NCBI GenBank assembly: GCA_900471605.1
Contig: UCEY01000011.1
Location: 47,443-111,442 of the forward strand
Direction of reading: 5' to 3'
DNA from: Hyphomicrobiales bacterium
GTDB lineage: Bacteria; Pseudomonadota; Alphaproteobacteria; Rhizobiales; Rhizobiaceae
Length of the DNA: 64,000 nt
This document shows positions 43,928-53,839 of this stretch, piece by piece. The position numbers were made by a program, and so were the translations under genes. The notes under the pieces were generated by a model. The model did not search any database, was not told the origin of the DNA, and saw only the letters and a list, made by a program, of their open reading frames with translations. Position 1 is the stretch's first letter, and each line of letters begins with the position of its first letter.

Positions 43928-45535
43928 ATGATGTCTTTTTCGTTTTCCGCATTCAAACGCAAGATGCTGCTGGGCACGATCGCCGCGGCTGCCCTGGCCG
44001 CACCGCTTGGCGGCATGGCGGAAGCGGCGGACTTCAAGTTCGCCGGCCCGCTCGATGCCTATACGCTCGATCCGCATGCGGTTTCCAACACGCTGATCTT
44101 CGCCGTCCTTGCCAATGTCTACGAACCGCTCGTGCGCCGTAACGCCGAGCAGAAGATCGAAGGGGCGCTTGCGACCGAATGGAAACAGGTCGACGGCACG
44201 ACCTGGGAATTCAGCCTCCGCAAGGACGTGAAATTTTCGAACGGCAACGCCTTTACCGCCGATGACGTAGTCTTCTCGCTGACCCGCGGCCAGGCCGGCG
44301 GCATCAAGGCGAACCTGAATTCGATTGCCTCGATCGAGAAGGTCGACGACTACAAGGTCCGCATCAAGACCCGCGCCATCAACCCGATCCTGCCGAACCA
44401 GATCACCAACTGGTACATCATGGACAAGGAATGGGCCGAAGCGAACAACACGGTACAGCCGGGCGCCGCCAACAACGCCACCGAAACTTTCGCAAACCGT
44501 AACGCCATGGGCACCGGCCCCTATGTCATCAAGGAACGTGATCCGGGCGTGAAGACGGTCTTTGCACCGAACCCGGGCTGGTGGGACAAGAAGACCGGCA
44601 ATGTCGACAATGCGACGTTCTTCGTGATCCCCAACCCGTCGACCCGCGTCTCGGCCCTCATCTCCGGCGAAGTCGACATGATCGACGGCGTGCCGCCGCA
44701 GGATGCCGAGCGCATCGAGAACGATCCGAAACTGCACATGCAGGCCGGCCCGGATCTTCGCACCATCTACATCCAGCCGGACGTTGCCCGCGACAGCCTG
44801 ATCTTCGGCAGCGAAAAGACCAAGAACCCCTTCAAGGAGCTGAAGGTCCGCCAGGCGATGGAACTGGCGATCGATACCGGCGCGATCCAGAAACGCATCA
44901 TGCGCAATTTCTCGGTCCCGGTCGGCCTGCCGATCGGCAAGGAGGTCAATGGTTTCGATGCGGCGCTCGGCGCACCGGTCAAGCCGGATGTCGACAAGGC
45001 CAAGGCGCTGATGAAGGAAGCCGGCTATGAAAACGGTTTCTCCGTGACACTGGATTGCACCAGCGACCGCTTCATGAACGACGAGGCGACCTGCCTTGCC
45101 GTCGCCGCCTCGCTTGCCCGCATCAATATCAAGGTCGATCCGCGTGCCCAGCCGACCGCCAAGTGGGCGACCCAGGTCAACCCGCCCGAATACAATACCA
45201 GCATGGCGATGCTCGGTTATTCGCCGGCCACCTATGACGCCCACATCTTCCTGACCTCGATCGCCGCCACCCGCGACGCCAAGAGCGGTCTCGGCGCCTT
45301 CAACATCGGCGGTTATTCCAATCCGGAAGTCGACAAGCTGATCGACCTGATCGGCAAGGAAACCGACCAGGCCAAGCGCACCGGGTATATCACCCAGGCC
45401 TTCAAGATCATGAAAGCCGACGTCGCCTTCATCCCGCTTCACCAGCTGAACATTCTCTGGGGCGTCAAGGACAACGTCACCGTCGTCCAGCCGGCCGACC
45501 TTGCCTACCCGCTGCGTTATTTCACGGTGAAGTAA
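43928..45535 (+). CDS. ABC transporter C: family-5 solute-binding protein
   Basis: 535 residues with a Sec signal peptide (KRKMLLGTIAAAALAAPLGG ending AEAA). Start ATG 43928 or 43931, both after AGGAGA. Family core: FSLRKDVKFSNGNAFTADDVVFSL, MGTGPYVIKERDPG and RQAMELAIDTGAIQKRIM. Unlike the binding proteins of A and B it lacks a twin-arginine motif. Its stop overlaps argE-like (TAATG), so a deacetylase-type enzyme is co-produced with the binding protein. Confidence 0.9.
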   Translation: MMSFSFSAFKRKMLLGTIAAAALAAPLGGMAEAADFKFAGPLDAYTLDPHAVSNTLIFAVLANVYEPLVRRNAEQKIEGALATEWKQVDGTTWEFSLRKDVKFSNGNAFTADDVVFSLTRGQAGGIKANLNSIASIEKVDDYKVRIKTRAINPILPNQITNWYIMDKEWAEANNTVQPGAANNATETFANRNAMGTGPYVIKERDPGVKTVFAPNPGWWDKKTGNVDNATFFVIPNPSTRVSALISGEVDMIDGVPPQDAERIENDPKLHMQAGPDLRTIYIQPDVARDSLIFGSEKTKNPFKELKVRQAMELAIDTGAIQKRIMRNFSVPVGLPIGKEVNGFDAALGAPVKPDVDKAKALMKEAGYENGFSVTLDCTSDRFMNDEATCLAVAASLARINIKVDPRAQPTAKWATQVNPPEYNTSMAMLGYSPATYDAHIFLTSIAATRDAKSGLGAFNIGGYSNPEVDKLIDLIGKETDQAKRTGYITQAFKIMKADVAFIPLHQLNILWGVKDNVTVVQPADLAYPLRYFTVK

Positions 45536-46689
45536 TGACGATTGCGTCCGACATCTCCAGGCAGCTTGCCGGCCTCGTTTCCTACCCCACCGTCAGCGCC
45601 GTTTCGAACCTGGAGCTGATCCAGTATGTCGAAGACCAGACCGCCCCCTTCGGGGGGCGTGTCCGGCGTTTTCTAAGTCCGGAGGGCGACAAGGCCAACG
45701 TGCTGATCACGATCGGCCCGGAAGCGCCCGGCGGCATCATCTTCAGCGGCCACACCGATGTGGTGCCGACCGAGGGGCAGGCCTGGACCGGCGATCCCTG
45801 GACGCTGAGGGAAGCGAACGGCCGCCTGATCGGCCGCGGCGCCACCGACATGAAGGGCTTTCTCGCCTGCTGTCTCGCAGCCGTGCCCGGCATTGCCGCC
45901 AAGAACCTCAAGAAGCCGATCCATCTCGCCTTCTCCTACGACGAGGAAGTCGGCTGCACCGGCGTCGGCTCGATGGCCGAATGGGTTGGCGCAAGCGACC
46001 TGAAGCCGCGCCTTGCCGTGATCGGCGAAGCGACCAGCATGGACATGATCGCGGCCCACAAGGGCGGCCTCATCGGCTGGTGCCGCATCAAGGGCAAGCC
46101 CGGTCATTCCTCGCAACCGGACCGCTATGTCAACGCAGTCATGGTGGCCGGCGACATGATCGCCGAGATCAACCGCATCCGCGAGGACATGCGCAACGGC
46201 CCGCAATTCGAAGGGCTCGACCCGCCCTATTCAACGACCCAGGTGACCGTCATCAGAGGCGGCCTGCACGGCAATATCGTCTCCGAAAACTGCGAGTTCT
46301 TCTGGGAAATGCGCCTCATCCCCGGTCAGAGCACCTATGAGGTGCTGGACCACATGAAGCGTTTTGCCACTGAGAAGCTCGAGCCGGCGATGAAGGCGAT
46401 CGATCCGTCCTGCGGCATCATCTTCGATGTCCAGGCCAGCATCCCCGGCCTCAAACCCAATAACGACCCGGCACTCGACGCGGAACTGCTGGGCCTTCTC
46501 GGCCGCAGCGAACCCCGCTATGTTTCCTATGGCACGGAAGCGGGCATTTTCCAGATCGCCGGCGTCCCTTCGGTCGTCATCGGTCCGGGCGATATCGCCG
46601 ATGCCCATCAGCCGGACGAGTCGGTCGCCATTTCCGAGCTCGAAAAATGCACCGCCTTCCTCGACAAGCTCGGGGATAGCTGCTGCTGA
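45535..46689 (+). CDS. M20 amidohydrolase, acetylornithine deacetylase (ArgE)-like
   Basis: 384 residues of the two-metal M20 family. Metal and catalytic residues are visible: SGHTDVVPTEG, GRGATDMKGFLACCLAA, YDEEVGCTGVGSM, GEAT and GPGDIADAHQPDE. It closely resembles ArgE, which removes acetyl groups from N-acetylornithine. It is placed between binding-protein and permease genes, overlapping the former by 1 nt. It therefore probably deacylates imported N-acyl amino acids rather than serving arginine synthesis. Confidence 0.88.
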   Translation: MTIASDISRQLAGLVSYPTVSAVSNLELIQYVEDQTAPFGGRVRRFLSPEGDKANVLITIGPEAPGGIIFSGHTDVVPTEGQAWTGDPWTLREANGRLIGRGATDMKGFLACCLAAVPGIAAKNLKKPIHLAFSYDEEVGCTGVGSMAEWVGASDLKPRLAVIGEATSMDMIAAHKGGLIGWCRIKGKPGHSSQPDRYVNAVMVAGDMIAEINRIREDMRNGPQFEGLDPPYSTTQVTVIRGGLHGNIVSENCEFFWEMRLIPGQSTYEVLDHMKRFATEKLEPAMKAIDPSCGIIFDVQASIPGLKPNNDPALDAELLGLLGRSEPRYVSYGTEAGIFQIAGVPSVVIGPGDIADAHQPDESVAISELEKCTAFLDKLGDSCC

Positions 46690-46699
46690 GGAATTTGTC

Positions 46700-47671
46700 G
46701 TGCTGAATTACGCCGCGTCACGGATCGTGCAGACGCTTATCGTCCTGCTGGTGATCAGCTTCATCGCCTTCCTGCTGGTCGCCAATATCGGCGACCCGCT
46801 GGCGGCGCTTCTCTCGGCCGATGCGACCGTCAACGAGCGGCTGGAACTGATCGCCAAGCTCGGCCTCGACCAGCCCCTCTGGACGCGCTTCCTGCATTTC
46901 ATCGGCAACATGCTGCAGGGCGATTTCGGCTTTTCCTATCGCACCCAGGATCCGGTTGCGAACCTGATCGCCGAGCGCCTGCCCGCCACCGTCGAGCTCG
47001 CCTTCGTCAGCCTGCTGATCACCATCGCGGTCGGCGTGCCGGCCGGCATCTATTGCGGCGTTCACCCCAACTCGCTGTTCGGCCGTTTCATCATGCTGAT
47101 CTCGACCGCCGGCATCACGCTACCGAATTTCGTCGTCGGCATCCTGTTGATCGCGGTGTTTTCGGTGCAGCTCGGCCTGCTTCCCTCGTTCGGGCGCGGC
47201 ACGGTTGTCGATCTCGGTTTCTGGAAGACAGGGCTTCTGAGCGTCTCCGGCTGGCGGGCGATCCTCCTGCCGGCCGCGACCCTTTCCACCTTCCAGGTTG
47301 CCTTCATCATCCGCATGCTGCGCACCCAGCTGATGGAAGTCGGCCAGAGCGAACACATCCGCTTCGCCCGCGCCCGCGGCCTGTCGGAAGCCCGCATCTG
47401 GTATGTCTATGCCATCAAGAACACGCTTCTGCCGGTCATCACCATGCTCGGCCTGCAGCTCGGCAACATCATCGCCTTCTCGGTGGTGACGGAAAACGTC
47501 TTCGCCTGGCCGGGCCTCGGCTCGCTTTTCCTGCAATCGATCCAGGGCGCCGACATCCCGGTCATCGCCATCTACCTGATCTTCGTCGGCCTGGTCTTCA
47601 TGGTCATCAATCTGGTCGTCGAACTGCTCTATCCGCTGATCGACGCCCGCGTGTTGAGGAGGCAATCATGA
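46700..47671 (+). CDS. ABC transporter C: DppB/OppB-type permease
   Basis: 323 residues, starting at GTG 46700 with GAGGA 7 bases upstream; the frame is open for 270 bases further back inside argE-like but without a ribosome site. N-terminal helix IVQTLIVLLVISFIAFLLV, then GDPLAALLSADATV and the EAA loop ARARGLSEARIWYVYAIKN. Its stop overlaps the DppC-type start (ATGA). Confidence 0.9.
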   Translation: MLNYAASRIVQTLIVLLVISFIAFLLVANIGDPLAALLSADATVNERLELIAKLGLDQPLWTRFLHFIGNMLQGDFGFSYRTQDPVANLIAERLPATVELAFVSLLITIAVGVPAGIYCGVHPNSLFGRFIMLISTAGITLPNFVVGILLIAVFSVQLGLLPSFGRGTVVDLGFWKTGLLSVSGWRAILLPAATLSTFQVAFIIRMLRTQLMEVGQSEHIRFARARGLSEARIWYVYAIKNTLLPVITMLGLQLGNIIAFSVVTENVFAWPGLGSLFLQSIQGADIPVIAIYLIFVGLVFMVINLVVELLYPLIDARVLRRQS

Positions 47672-48612
47672 CGCCTGTCGTCAACACTCCCACGGCCGGT
47701 CCCGCCCGCCGCAGCAGAGGCGGCAAGCTTCTGCGCGCGATGCGCAGAGCGCCCGGCCCCACTCTCTGTGCATTGGTGATCTTCGCGCTGCTGATCTACG
47801 CCTTCGTCGTGCCGCTGTTCTCGCTGAACCCGTTCGAATTCTCCGGCATGTCGGTGCTGGACAGCTTCATTCCGCCCGCATGGATGGCGGACGGCTCTCC
47901 CGACTTCCCGCTCGGCACCGACGACCAGGGCCGCAACCTGATCACCGCCATGGCCTATGGCATGCGCACCTCGATCATCGTCGGTTTTCTGTCGGTTACC
48001 ATCGGCCTCGTCCTCGGCGGCAGCCTCGGCCTGATCGCCGGTTTCGTCGGCGGCAAGGTGGATGCCTTCATCATGCGCGTCGCCGACGTGCAGCTCGCCT
48101 ATCCCGCCCTGCTGCTGGCGATGATCATCGATGGCGCCGCGCGCGCCGTGCTCGGCGCCGAGCGCAGCGTCGGCACCGCGATCGCCATCGTCGTGATGTC
48201 CATCGGCATCGCCTTCTGGGTCCAGTATGCCCGTACCATTCGCTCCTCGGTGATGATCGAGCGCGACCAGGACTATGTCTCGGCCGCCCGCATCACCGGC
48301 CGCAGCAACCTGTCGATCATCGTCCTGCATATCCTGCCGAACGTCATGGCGCCGGTCCTCGTCATCGCCACCATCAATCTCGGCATCGCCATCATCACCG
48401 AGGCGACCCTGAGTTTCCTCGGCATCGGTATCCCGGTCACCTCGCCGTCGCTCGGCACGCTGATCCGCAACGGCAACAACTTCCTGCAATCAGGCGAATG
48501 GTGGATCTCGGTCTGGCCGTGCCTGACGCTTGTCCTCTTCGTCGTGTCGGTGAACATCCTCGGCGACCATCTGCGCGACGTCTACAATCCGCGCCTGCGG
48601 GGCCGCTCATGA
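47668..48612 (+). CDS. ABC transporter C: DppC/OppC-type permease
   Basis: 314 residues from ATG 47668, preceded by GAGGAGG. A long cytoplasmic N-terminus precedes the first helix (ALVIFALLIYAFVVPLFSL). The DppC motif is LGTDDQGRNLITAMAYGMR, with N in place of D, and the EAA loop is SAARITGRSNLSIIVLHILP. Coupled on both sides by ATGA overlaps. Confidence 0.9.
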   Translation: MTPVVNTPTAGPARRSRGGKLLRAMRRAPGPTLCALVIFALLIYAFVVPLFSLNPFEFSGMSVLDSFIPPAWMADGSPDFPLGTDDQGRNLITAMAYGMRTSIIVGFLSVTIGLVLGGSLGLIAGFVGGKVDAFIMRVADVQLAYPALLLAMIIDGAARAVLGAERSVGTAIAIVVMSIGIAFWVQYARTIRSSVMIERDQDYVSAARITGRSNLSIIVLHILPNVMAPVLVIATINLGIAIITEATLSFLGIGIPVTSPSLGTLIRNGNNFLQSGEWWISVWPCLTLVLFVVSVNILGDHLRDVYNPRLRGRS

Positions 48613-49598
48613 TCACGTCAACCGCTCCGCTCCTCGACGTCCGCGATCTCACCGTCACCATCAACCGCGAGGGAGGACTGGTCACCGCACTGGATAAGGT
48701 GTCCTTTTTCATCAATCCCAGCGAAGTGCTCGGCATCGTCGGCGAGTCCGGCGCCGGCAAGTCGATCACCGGCGCTGCGATCATCGACCTCCTCGTACCG
48801 CCGCTGAAGCGCACCGGCGGTACCATCACCCTTGCCGGCGAGCGGCTGGACCAGCTTTCGCCGAAAGCCATGCGCAGCGTGCGCGGCGGCCGGATCGGCT
48901 TCGTCTTCCAGGACCCGATGACCAGCCTCAACCCGGTCATCACCATTGGCCAGCAGCTCTGCGACACCATCCAGGCACACTTGAAGCTCAGCGGCAGTCA
49001 GGCGAAAAAGAAGGCGCTGGATTGGCTCGACCGTGTCGGTCTGCCCAATCCGGATGTGCAGTTCAAGCGTTACCCGCATCAGCTCTCCGGCGGCATGCGG
49101 CAGCGGGTGGTGATCGCACTGGCGCTCTGCGCCGATCCCATGCTCGTTATCGCCGACGAACCGACCACAGCGCTCGATGTCTCCGTCCAGGCCCATATCC
49201 TCGAACTGCTGCGCGACCTGCACCGGGAAAGCAATGTCAGCATGATGCTGATCACCCACGATCTCGGCGTCATCGCCAAGATGGCCGATCGCGTCGCGGT
49301 GCTTTATGCCGGACGCGTCGCCGAGATCAGCCCGGTCGGCGAGCTCTTCAACGCGCCGAAACACCCCTATACGCGCGGCCTGATCCGCGCGACGCCGATG
49401 CCGTCGGCCACCGGCGAGATGCGGCTCGACCAGATCCCCGGCGCCATGCCGGGGCTCGGCGCGGTTCCGCCCGGCTGCGCCTTCAATCCGCGCTGTTTCA
49501 AGGCGCAAAGCGATTGCCGCGCCACCATTCCGCCGCTCTATCACGCGGAAAGCTCCGCCTTTTCCTGTTTCCATCCGCTGGAAAGGGTGACCGCATGA
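48609..49598 (+). CDS. ABC transporter C: DppD-type ATPase
   Basis: 329 residues, full length. Walker A is GESGAGKS, signature LSGGM, Walker [14 protein letters not shown]. The C-terminal segment [17 protein letters not shown] carries the family cysteines, thought to bind an iron-sulfur cluster in DppD proteins. ATG 48609 overlaps the permease stop. Confidence 0.93.
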   Translation: MITSTAPLLDVRDLTVTINREGGLVTALDKVSFFINPSEVLGIVGESGAGKSITGAAIIDLLVPPLKRTGGTITLAGERLDQLSPKAMRSVRGGRIGFVFQDPMTSLNPVITIGQQLCDTIQAHLKLSGSQAKKKALDWLDRVGLPNPDVQFKRYPHQLSGGMRQRVVIALALCADPMLVIADEPTTALDVSVQAHILELLRDLHRESNVSMMLITHDLGVIAKMADRVAVLYAGRVAEISPVGELFNAPKHPYTRGLIRATPMPSATGEMRLDQIPGAMPGLGAVPPGCAFNPRCFKAQSDCRATIPPLYHAESSAFSCFHPLERVTA

Positions 49599-50602
49599 GC
49601 GCTTCCGATTTCCTCATCCTCAATCATGTCAGCAAGGTCTACCGCCGCAACCAGAGCCTTCTGGAAAGGCTGAAAAAGGGGGAGGCCGGCGGCACCAGGG
49701 CCGTCAGCGATGTCAGCCTCACCGTTCGCCATGGCGAGACCATGGGCCTGGTCGGCGAAAGCGGCTGCGGCAAGTCCACGCTGGCGCGGCTGGTATCCGG
49801 CCTGATGGCGCCGACATCGGGCGAAATCAACTTTCCGCCGAATGCCGCGGGCAACAAGCCGCGCCTGCAGATGATTTTCCAGGACCCCTATTCCTCGCTC
49901 AACGGCCGCTGGACGATCGAGGACATCATCGCCGAACCGATCCGCGTGCATAAGCTGCGCCAGGGCCGTGCCGCCATCCGCGCCCGCGTCGATGAACTGC
50001 TGGTTCAGGTCGGCCTCTCGGCAGCCGACGCGGAAAAATACCCGCAGGAGTTTTCGGGCGGCCAGCGGCAGCGCATCTGCATCGCCCGGGCGCTCGCCGG
50101 CGAACCGGAATTCCTGATCCTTGACGAACCCACGTCCGCGCTCGATGTTTCGGTGCAGGCGCAAATCCTCAACCTGCTGCGCGACCTGCAGAAGAACCTC
50201 CACCTCACCAGCCTGTTCATCACCCACAACCTCTCGGTCGTGCGCATCATGGCCGATCGGATCGGGGTCATGTATCTCGGCGAACTGGTGGAGGAGGCAA
50301 CATCGGAAGAACTGTTCCGCAAGCCGCGCCATCCCTATACCCGCCTGCTGATCGACGCGGCACCGGACATGGATACCAGCGACCGCTCGCTGCATCCGAT
50401 CGCCGGCGAGTTGCCGAATCCCGCCTTTCCGCCGTCCGGCTGCCGTTTCCATACCCGCTGCCCCTTTGCGCAGGATATCTGTCGTAATACGGTGCCGCCG
50501 CAGAAGACGACCGAGACCGGCGGCATGTTCCGCTGCCATTTCGATCTCGACCTCTCGAACGCCTCGGTCTTTCCACCGCCCGCCAAGGTCAAGACCGCCT
50601 GA
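49595..50602 (+). CDS. ABC transporter C: DppF-type ATPase
   Basis: 335 residues. Walker A is GESGCGKS, signature FSGGQ, Walker B FLILDEPTSALD, and the C-terminal segment GCRFHTRCPFAQDIC has the family cysteines. It overlaps the D-type gene by 4 nt and is followed 16 bp later by an M20 peptidase gene. Confidence 0.93.
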   Translation: MSASDFLILNHVSKVYRRNQSLLERLKKGEAGGTRAVSDVSLTVRHGETMGLVGESGCGKSTLARLVSGLMAPTSGEINFPPNAAGNKPRLQMIFQDPYSSLNGRWTIEDIIAEPIRVHKLRQGRAAIRARVDELLVQVGLSAADAEKYPQEFSGGQRQRICIARALAGEPEFLILDEPTSALDVSVQAQILNLLRDLQKNLHLTSLFITHNLSVVRIMADRIGVMYLGELVEEATSEELFRKPRHPYTRLLIDAAPDMDTSDRSLHPIAGELPNPAFPPSGCRFHTRCPFAQDICRNTVPPQKTTETGGMFRCHFDLDLSNASVFPPPAKVKTA

Positions 50603-50618
50603 TTTCAAGGATGCCCGG

Positions 50619-52007
50619 ATGACGATAGCCTCCCGCCAAGCAACGATCGACAAGGCCGTGGGCTATCTCGATGACGGTTCCTTCGAAGAAACCTTGCGCA
50701 AACGCGTGGCGATCCCATCCGCCAGCCGCGTCGCCGCCAACAAGCCGGATCTCTGGCGTTATATCACCGACGACATGCAGCCCTTTTTCAAGCGGCTCGG
50801 CTTCACGACGAAGATCTACGAAAACGATACGGCGCCCGGCCCGTTTCTGCTCGCCGAACGCATCGAAGATCCACGCTTCACCACCGTCCTGCAATACGGC
50901 CATGGCGATGTCGTCGCCGGGCTGGACGGCCAGTGGGAAGAAGGCCTCACACCCTTCGAGATGACCGAACGGAACGGCGCCTGGTATGGCCGCGGCACGG
51001 CCGACAACAAGGGCCAGCATGCCGTGAACCTCGCCGCGGTCGAGGCGCTGCTTGCGGTCAAGGGCTCACTCGGCTTCAATCTCAAATACCTGATCGAGAT
51101 GGGCGAGGAATCCGGCTCGCTGGGGCTGGAAGAAATGTGCGCCGCCCACAGGGACGAACTGAAGGCGGACGTCTTCATCGCCTCGGACGGCCCGCGCCTT
51201 GCCCTCGACCGCCCGACCATTTTTCTCGGCGCCCGCGGCGGCATGTCCTTCCACCTGGAAATCAACGCCCGGGAAAGCTTTCAGCATTCCGGAAACTGGG
51301 GCGGCATCCTTTCCAATCCAGGCATCGAGCTCTGCCACGCGATCACCGCGCTGGTCGGCCGCACCGGGCAGATCAAGGTGCCTGAGATGACACCGGGTTC
51401 GATCCTGGAAAATGTCCGCATCGCTTTGAAGGATTGCCACATCACGCCCGCCGCCGGCGACCCGCCGATCGAGCCCTGGTGGGGCGAACCGGGGCTCACG
51501 CCGGAGGAAAAGGTGTTCGCCTGGAGCTCCTTCGAGGTGATGGAGATGGAATGCGGCAACCTCGCCCAACCGCTCTACGCCATCCCGCCCAAGGCTCGCG
51601 CCCGCGTGCAGCTCCGCTTCCCGGTCGGTGTTGATCCGGATGCTGTGGTCCCGGCCGTCCGCAAGGCGCTGATCGATGCCGGTTACGACCGGGTCGTGGT
51701 GAAGGACCCGACCGACGCTATCTTCCTCGCCAGCCGCCTCGACCCGGATCATCCGTGGGTCAGACGGGTTGTCGCCTCGATCGGCAAGACACTCGGCGTC
51801 CCTCCGGCGATCCTGCCCAATCTCGGCGGCTCGCTGCCGAACAACATCTTTTCCGACCTGCTCGGTCTGCCGACCATCTGGATCCCGCATTCCTATCCCG
51901 GATGCCTGCAGCACGCGCCGAACGAGCACCTGCCGATCTCGATCGTCCGCGAAGGCCTCGCGATGATGGCCGGGCTCTATTGGGATATCGGCGAGGCCGA
52001 GGCCTGA
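50619..52007 (+). CDS. M20-family metallopeptidase
   Basis: 462 residues, starting at ATG 50619 with AAGGA upstream. The M20 metal sites read QYGHGDVV, YGRGTADNKGQHAVN, EMGEESGSLG and NEHLPI. It is longer than the ArgE-like protein at 45535 and resembles M20 dipeptidases. As last gene of the transporter C operon it probably cleaves an imported dipeptide or N-acyl-amino acid inside the cell. Its stop lies 3 bp from that of the convergent transporter D operon. Confidence 0.87.
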   Translation: MTIASRQATIDKAVGYLDDGSFEETLRKRVAIPSASRVAANKPDLWRYITDDMQPFFKRLGFTTKIYENDTAPGPFLLAERIEDPRFTTVLQYGHGDVVAGLDGQWEEGLTPFEMTERNGAWYGRGTADNKGQHAVNLAAVEALLAVKGSLGFNLKYLIEMGEESGSLGLEEMCAAHRDELKADVFIASDGPRLALDRPTIFLGARGGMSFHLEINARESFQHSGNWGGILSNPGIELCHAITALVGRTGQIKVPEMTPGSILENVRIALKDCHITPAAGDPPIEPWWGEPGLTPEEKVFAWSSFEVMEMECGNLAQPLYAIPPKARARVQLRFPVGVDPDAVVPAVRKALIDAGYDRVVVKDPTDAIFLASRLDPDHPWVRRVVASIGKTLGVPPAILPNLGGSLPNNIFSDLLGLPTIWIPHSYPGCLQHAPNEHLPISIVREGLAMMAGLYWDIGEAEA

Positions 52008-52010
52008 CCT

Positions 52011-52904
52011 TCAGCTTTCAGCCACTTTCAGCGTCGGATCGAGCTTGTCGCGCAGCCAATCGCCGCAGAGGCTGATCGACAGCGTCGTCAGGAAGATCAC
52101 GATGCCGGCCGGCACGCCGGTCCACCAGGCGGTGGCGAGGTAGTTGCGCCCTTCACCCAGCATCAGGCCGAGGCTGGTCTGCGGCGGCTGGATGCCGAGG
52201 CCGAGGAAGCTGAGCGAGGTTTCCAAAAGGATCAGCTCCGGAAAGTTGAGCGTTACCTGAACGATCAGCACGCTCAGGATGTTCGGCAGGATGTGCCGCG
52301 CATAGATGCGCACCGGATGGACGCCGAGCGTGCTGATTGCAAACGCATAACCCTGGCCCTTCGCCTGCAGCACCAGGCTGCGGGTCAGCCGCGCATAGAT
52401 CTCCCAGCCGTAAAGTCCGACCACCACCAGGAAGAGCTCGAAATTGTTGCCGAAAAAGGCCAGCACCGCGAGCGCGATGATCAGGAACGGCATGCTCGCC
52501 TGGAAATCGACGAAGACCATGATGACGTCTTCGACGATCCCGCGGAAATGTGCCGCCAGGAACCCCATCAGCGTGCCGAAGGTCGCACCGATCAGAGAGC
52601 CGACGATCGCGATCAGAACGCTCATCCGGGTGGCATAAATGAGCCGGCTAAGCACATCGCGACCAAGCCCGTCGGAACCGAGCAGGAACCGCGGGTCGCC
52701 GCCGAGCACGGCCGGCGCCTTCAGGCGGCTGAGCAGGCTCTGCGCCGTGTAGCTGTAGGGCGCCAGATGATCCGCGCCGATCGCGACGATCAGCACGAAG
52801 GCCAGCCACGCCATGCAGAGGATGATGACGAGGCGCGGCCTGCCGGCCATCCCGACCCTCAACCAGCCGGCCTTTGCAGCCGGCGCCGATTGTTCGATGC
52901 TCAT
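52011..52904 (-). CDS. ABC transporter D: DppC/OppC-type permease
   Basis: 297 residues with cytoplasmic N-terminus, first helix LVIILCMAWLAFVLIVAIGA, motif LGSDGLGRDVLSRLIYATR and EAA loop AISTLGVHPVRIYARHILPN. ATG 52904 shares one base with the DppB-type stop. Open sequence beyond 52904 is antisense-free readthrough of the neighbouring gene. Confidence 0.9.
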   Translation of the reverse strand: MSIEQSAPAAKAGWLRVGMAGRPRLVIILCMAWLAFVLIVAIGADHLAPYSYTAQSLLSRLKAPAVLGGDPRFLLGSDGLGRDVLSRLIYATRMSVLIAIVGSLIGATFGTLMGFLAAHFRGIVEDVIMVFVDFQASMPFLIIALAVLAFFGNNFELFLVVVGLYGWEIYARLTRSLVLQAKGQGYAFAISTLGVHPVRIYARHILPNILSVLIVQVTLNFPELILLETSLSFLGLGIQPPQTSLGLMLGEGRNYLATAWWTGVPAGIVIFLTTLSISLCGDWLRDKLDPTLKVAES

Positions 52905-53839
52905 CAGCTTTCCTTGGCCTCGCGGGTTTCGATGCGTGGATCGAGCCAGCCATAGGCGATATCGACGATGAAATTGGTGACGACCATGGTGAGCGCGACG
53001 AGGAGCACGATCGTCTGGACGACCGGAAGATCGCGTTGGCCCACCGCATTGACCAGCATCAGGCCGATGCCCGGCCAGGCGAAGACCGACTCGATAACGA
53101 TCGCCCCGGCGATCAGCGCGCCGAGGCGAAGGCCGAGAATGGTGACGACCGGGATCGCCGCGTTTGGGATGGCGTGGGACGTCACCCGCCTTGTCAGCTT
53201 GAGGCCCTTGGCGCGGGCGGTGCGCATATAGGGCTGGTGCAGCACTTCCAGCATCGAGGAGCGGGTAAAGCGCGCCACTGTGCCGGCATTGATGATGCCG
53301 AGCGTCACCGCCGGCAGAATGAGATGCCACCAGGTCGAACCGCCCGAACTCGGCAGCACCCGCAAGGTCATCGAGAACAGCAGGATCATCAGGATGGCGA
53401 GGAAAAAGTTCGGCATGCTGTGGCCGAAGATCGAAAACGCCATGGCGGCATGGTCGATGCCCGTGCCGCGCTTCAACGCTGCCGCGATACCGGCGAACAG
53501 ACCGATCACCACGGTGATCGCGAAGCCGGAAAGACCGAGCAGCAGCGTCATCGGCACCCGCTCCAGCACCACCGCCAGCGCCGGCCGGTCGTCACGGAAG
53601 GAATAACCGAGATCACCTTGTGCCGCAGAGAGGATGTAGCGGACATATTGTTCGGGCAGCGACCTGTCGAGACCCCACATCGCCCGGTATTCGGCGATGA
53701 CCGCCGCCGGCGTATCGTCCGGCAGCATCATCGTCACCGGATCGCCCGACAGGCGCAGCACGACGAACACGAAGGTCACCGCAAGCAGCATCGTCAGCAG
53801 CCCGCGCACGAGTTTGACGAGGATGAATTGCAGTCTCAT
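52904..53839 (-). CDS. ABC transporter D: DppB/OppB-type permease
   Basis: 311 residues, ATG 53839 overlapping the glycerophosphodiesterase stop by 4 nt. N-terminal helix LLTMLLAVTFVFVVLRLSG, then DPVTMMLPDDTPAAV, and the EAA loop RTARAKGLKLTRRVTSHAIP. With the DppC-type protein it forms the channel. Confidence 0.9.
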   Translation of the reverse strand: MRLQFILVKLVRGLLTMLLAVTFVFVVLRLSGDPVTMMLPDDTPAAVIAEYRAMWGLDRSLPEQYVRYILSAAQGDLGYSFRDDRPALAVVLERVPMTLLLGLSGFAITVVIGLFAGIAAALKRGTGIDHAAMAFSIFGHSMPNFFLAILMILLFSMTLRVLPSSGGSTWWHLILPAVTLGIINAGTVARFTRSSMLEVLHQPYMRTARAKGLKLTRRVTSHAIPNAAIPVVTILGLRLGALIAGAIVIESVFAWPGIGLMLVNAVGQRDLPVVQTIVLLVALTMVVTNFIVDIAYGWLDPRIETREAKES

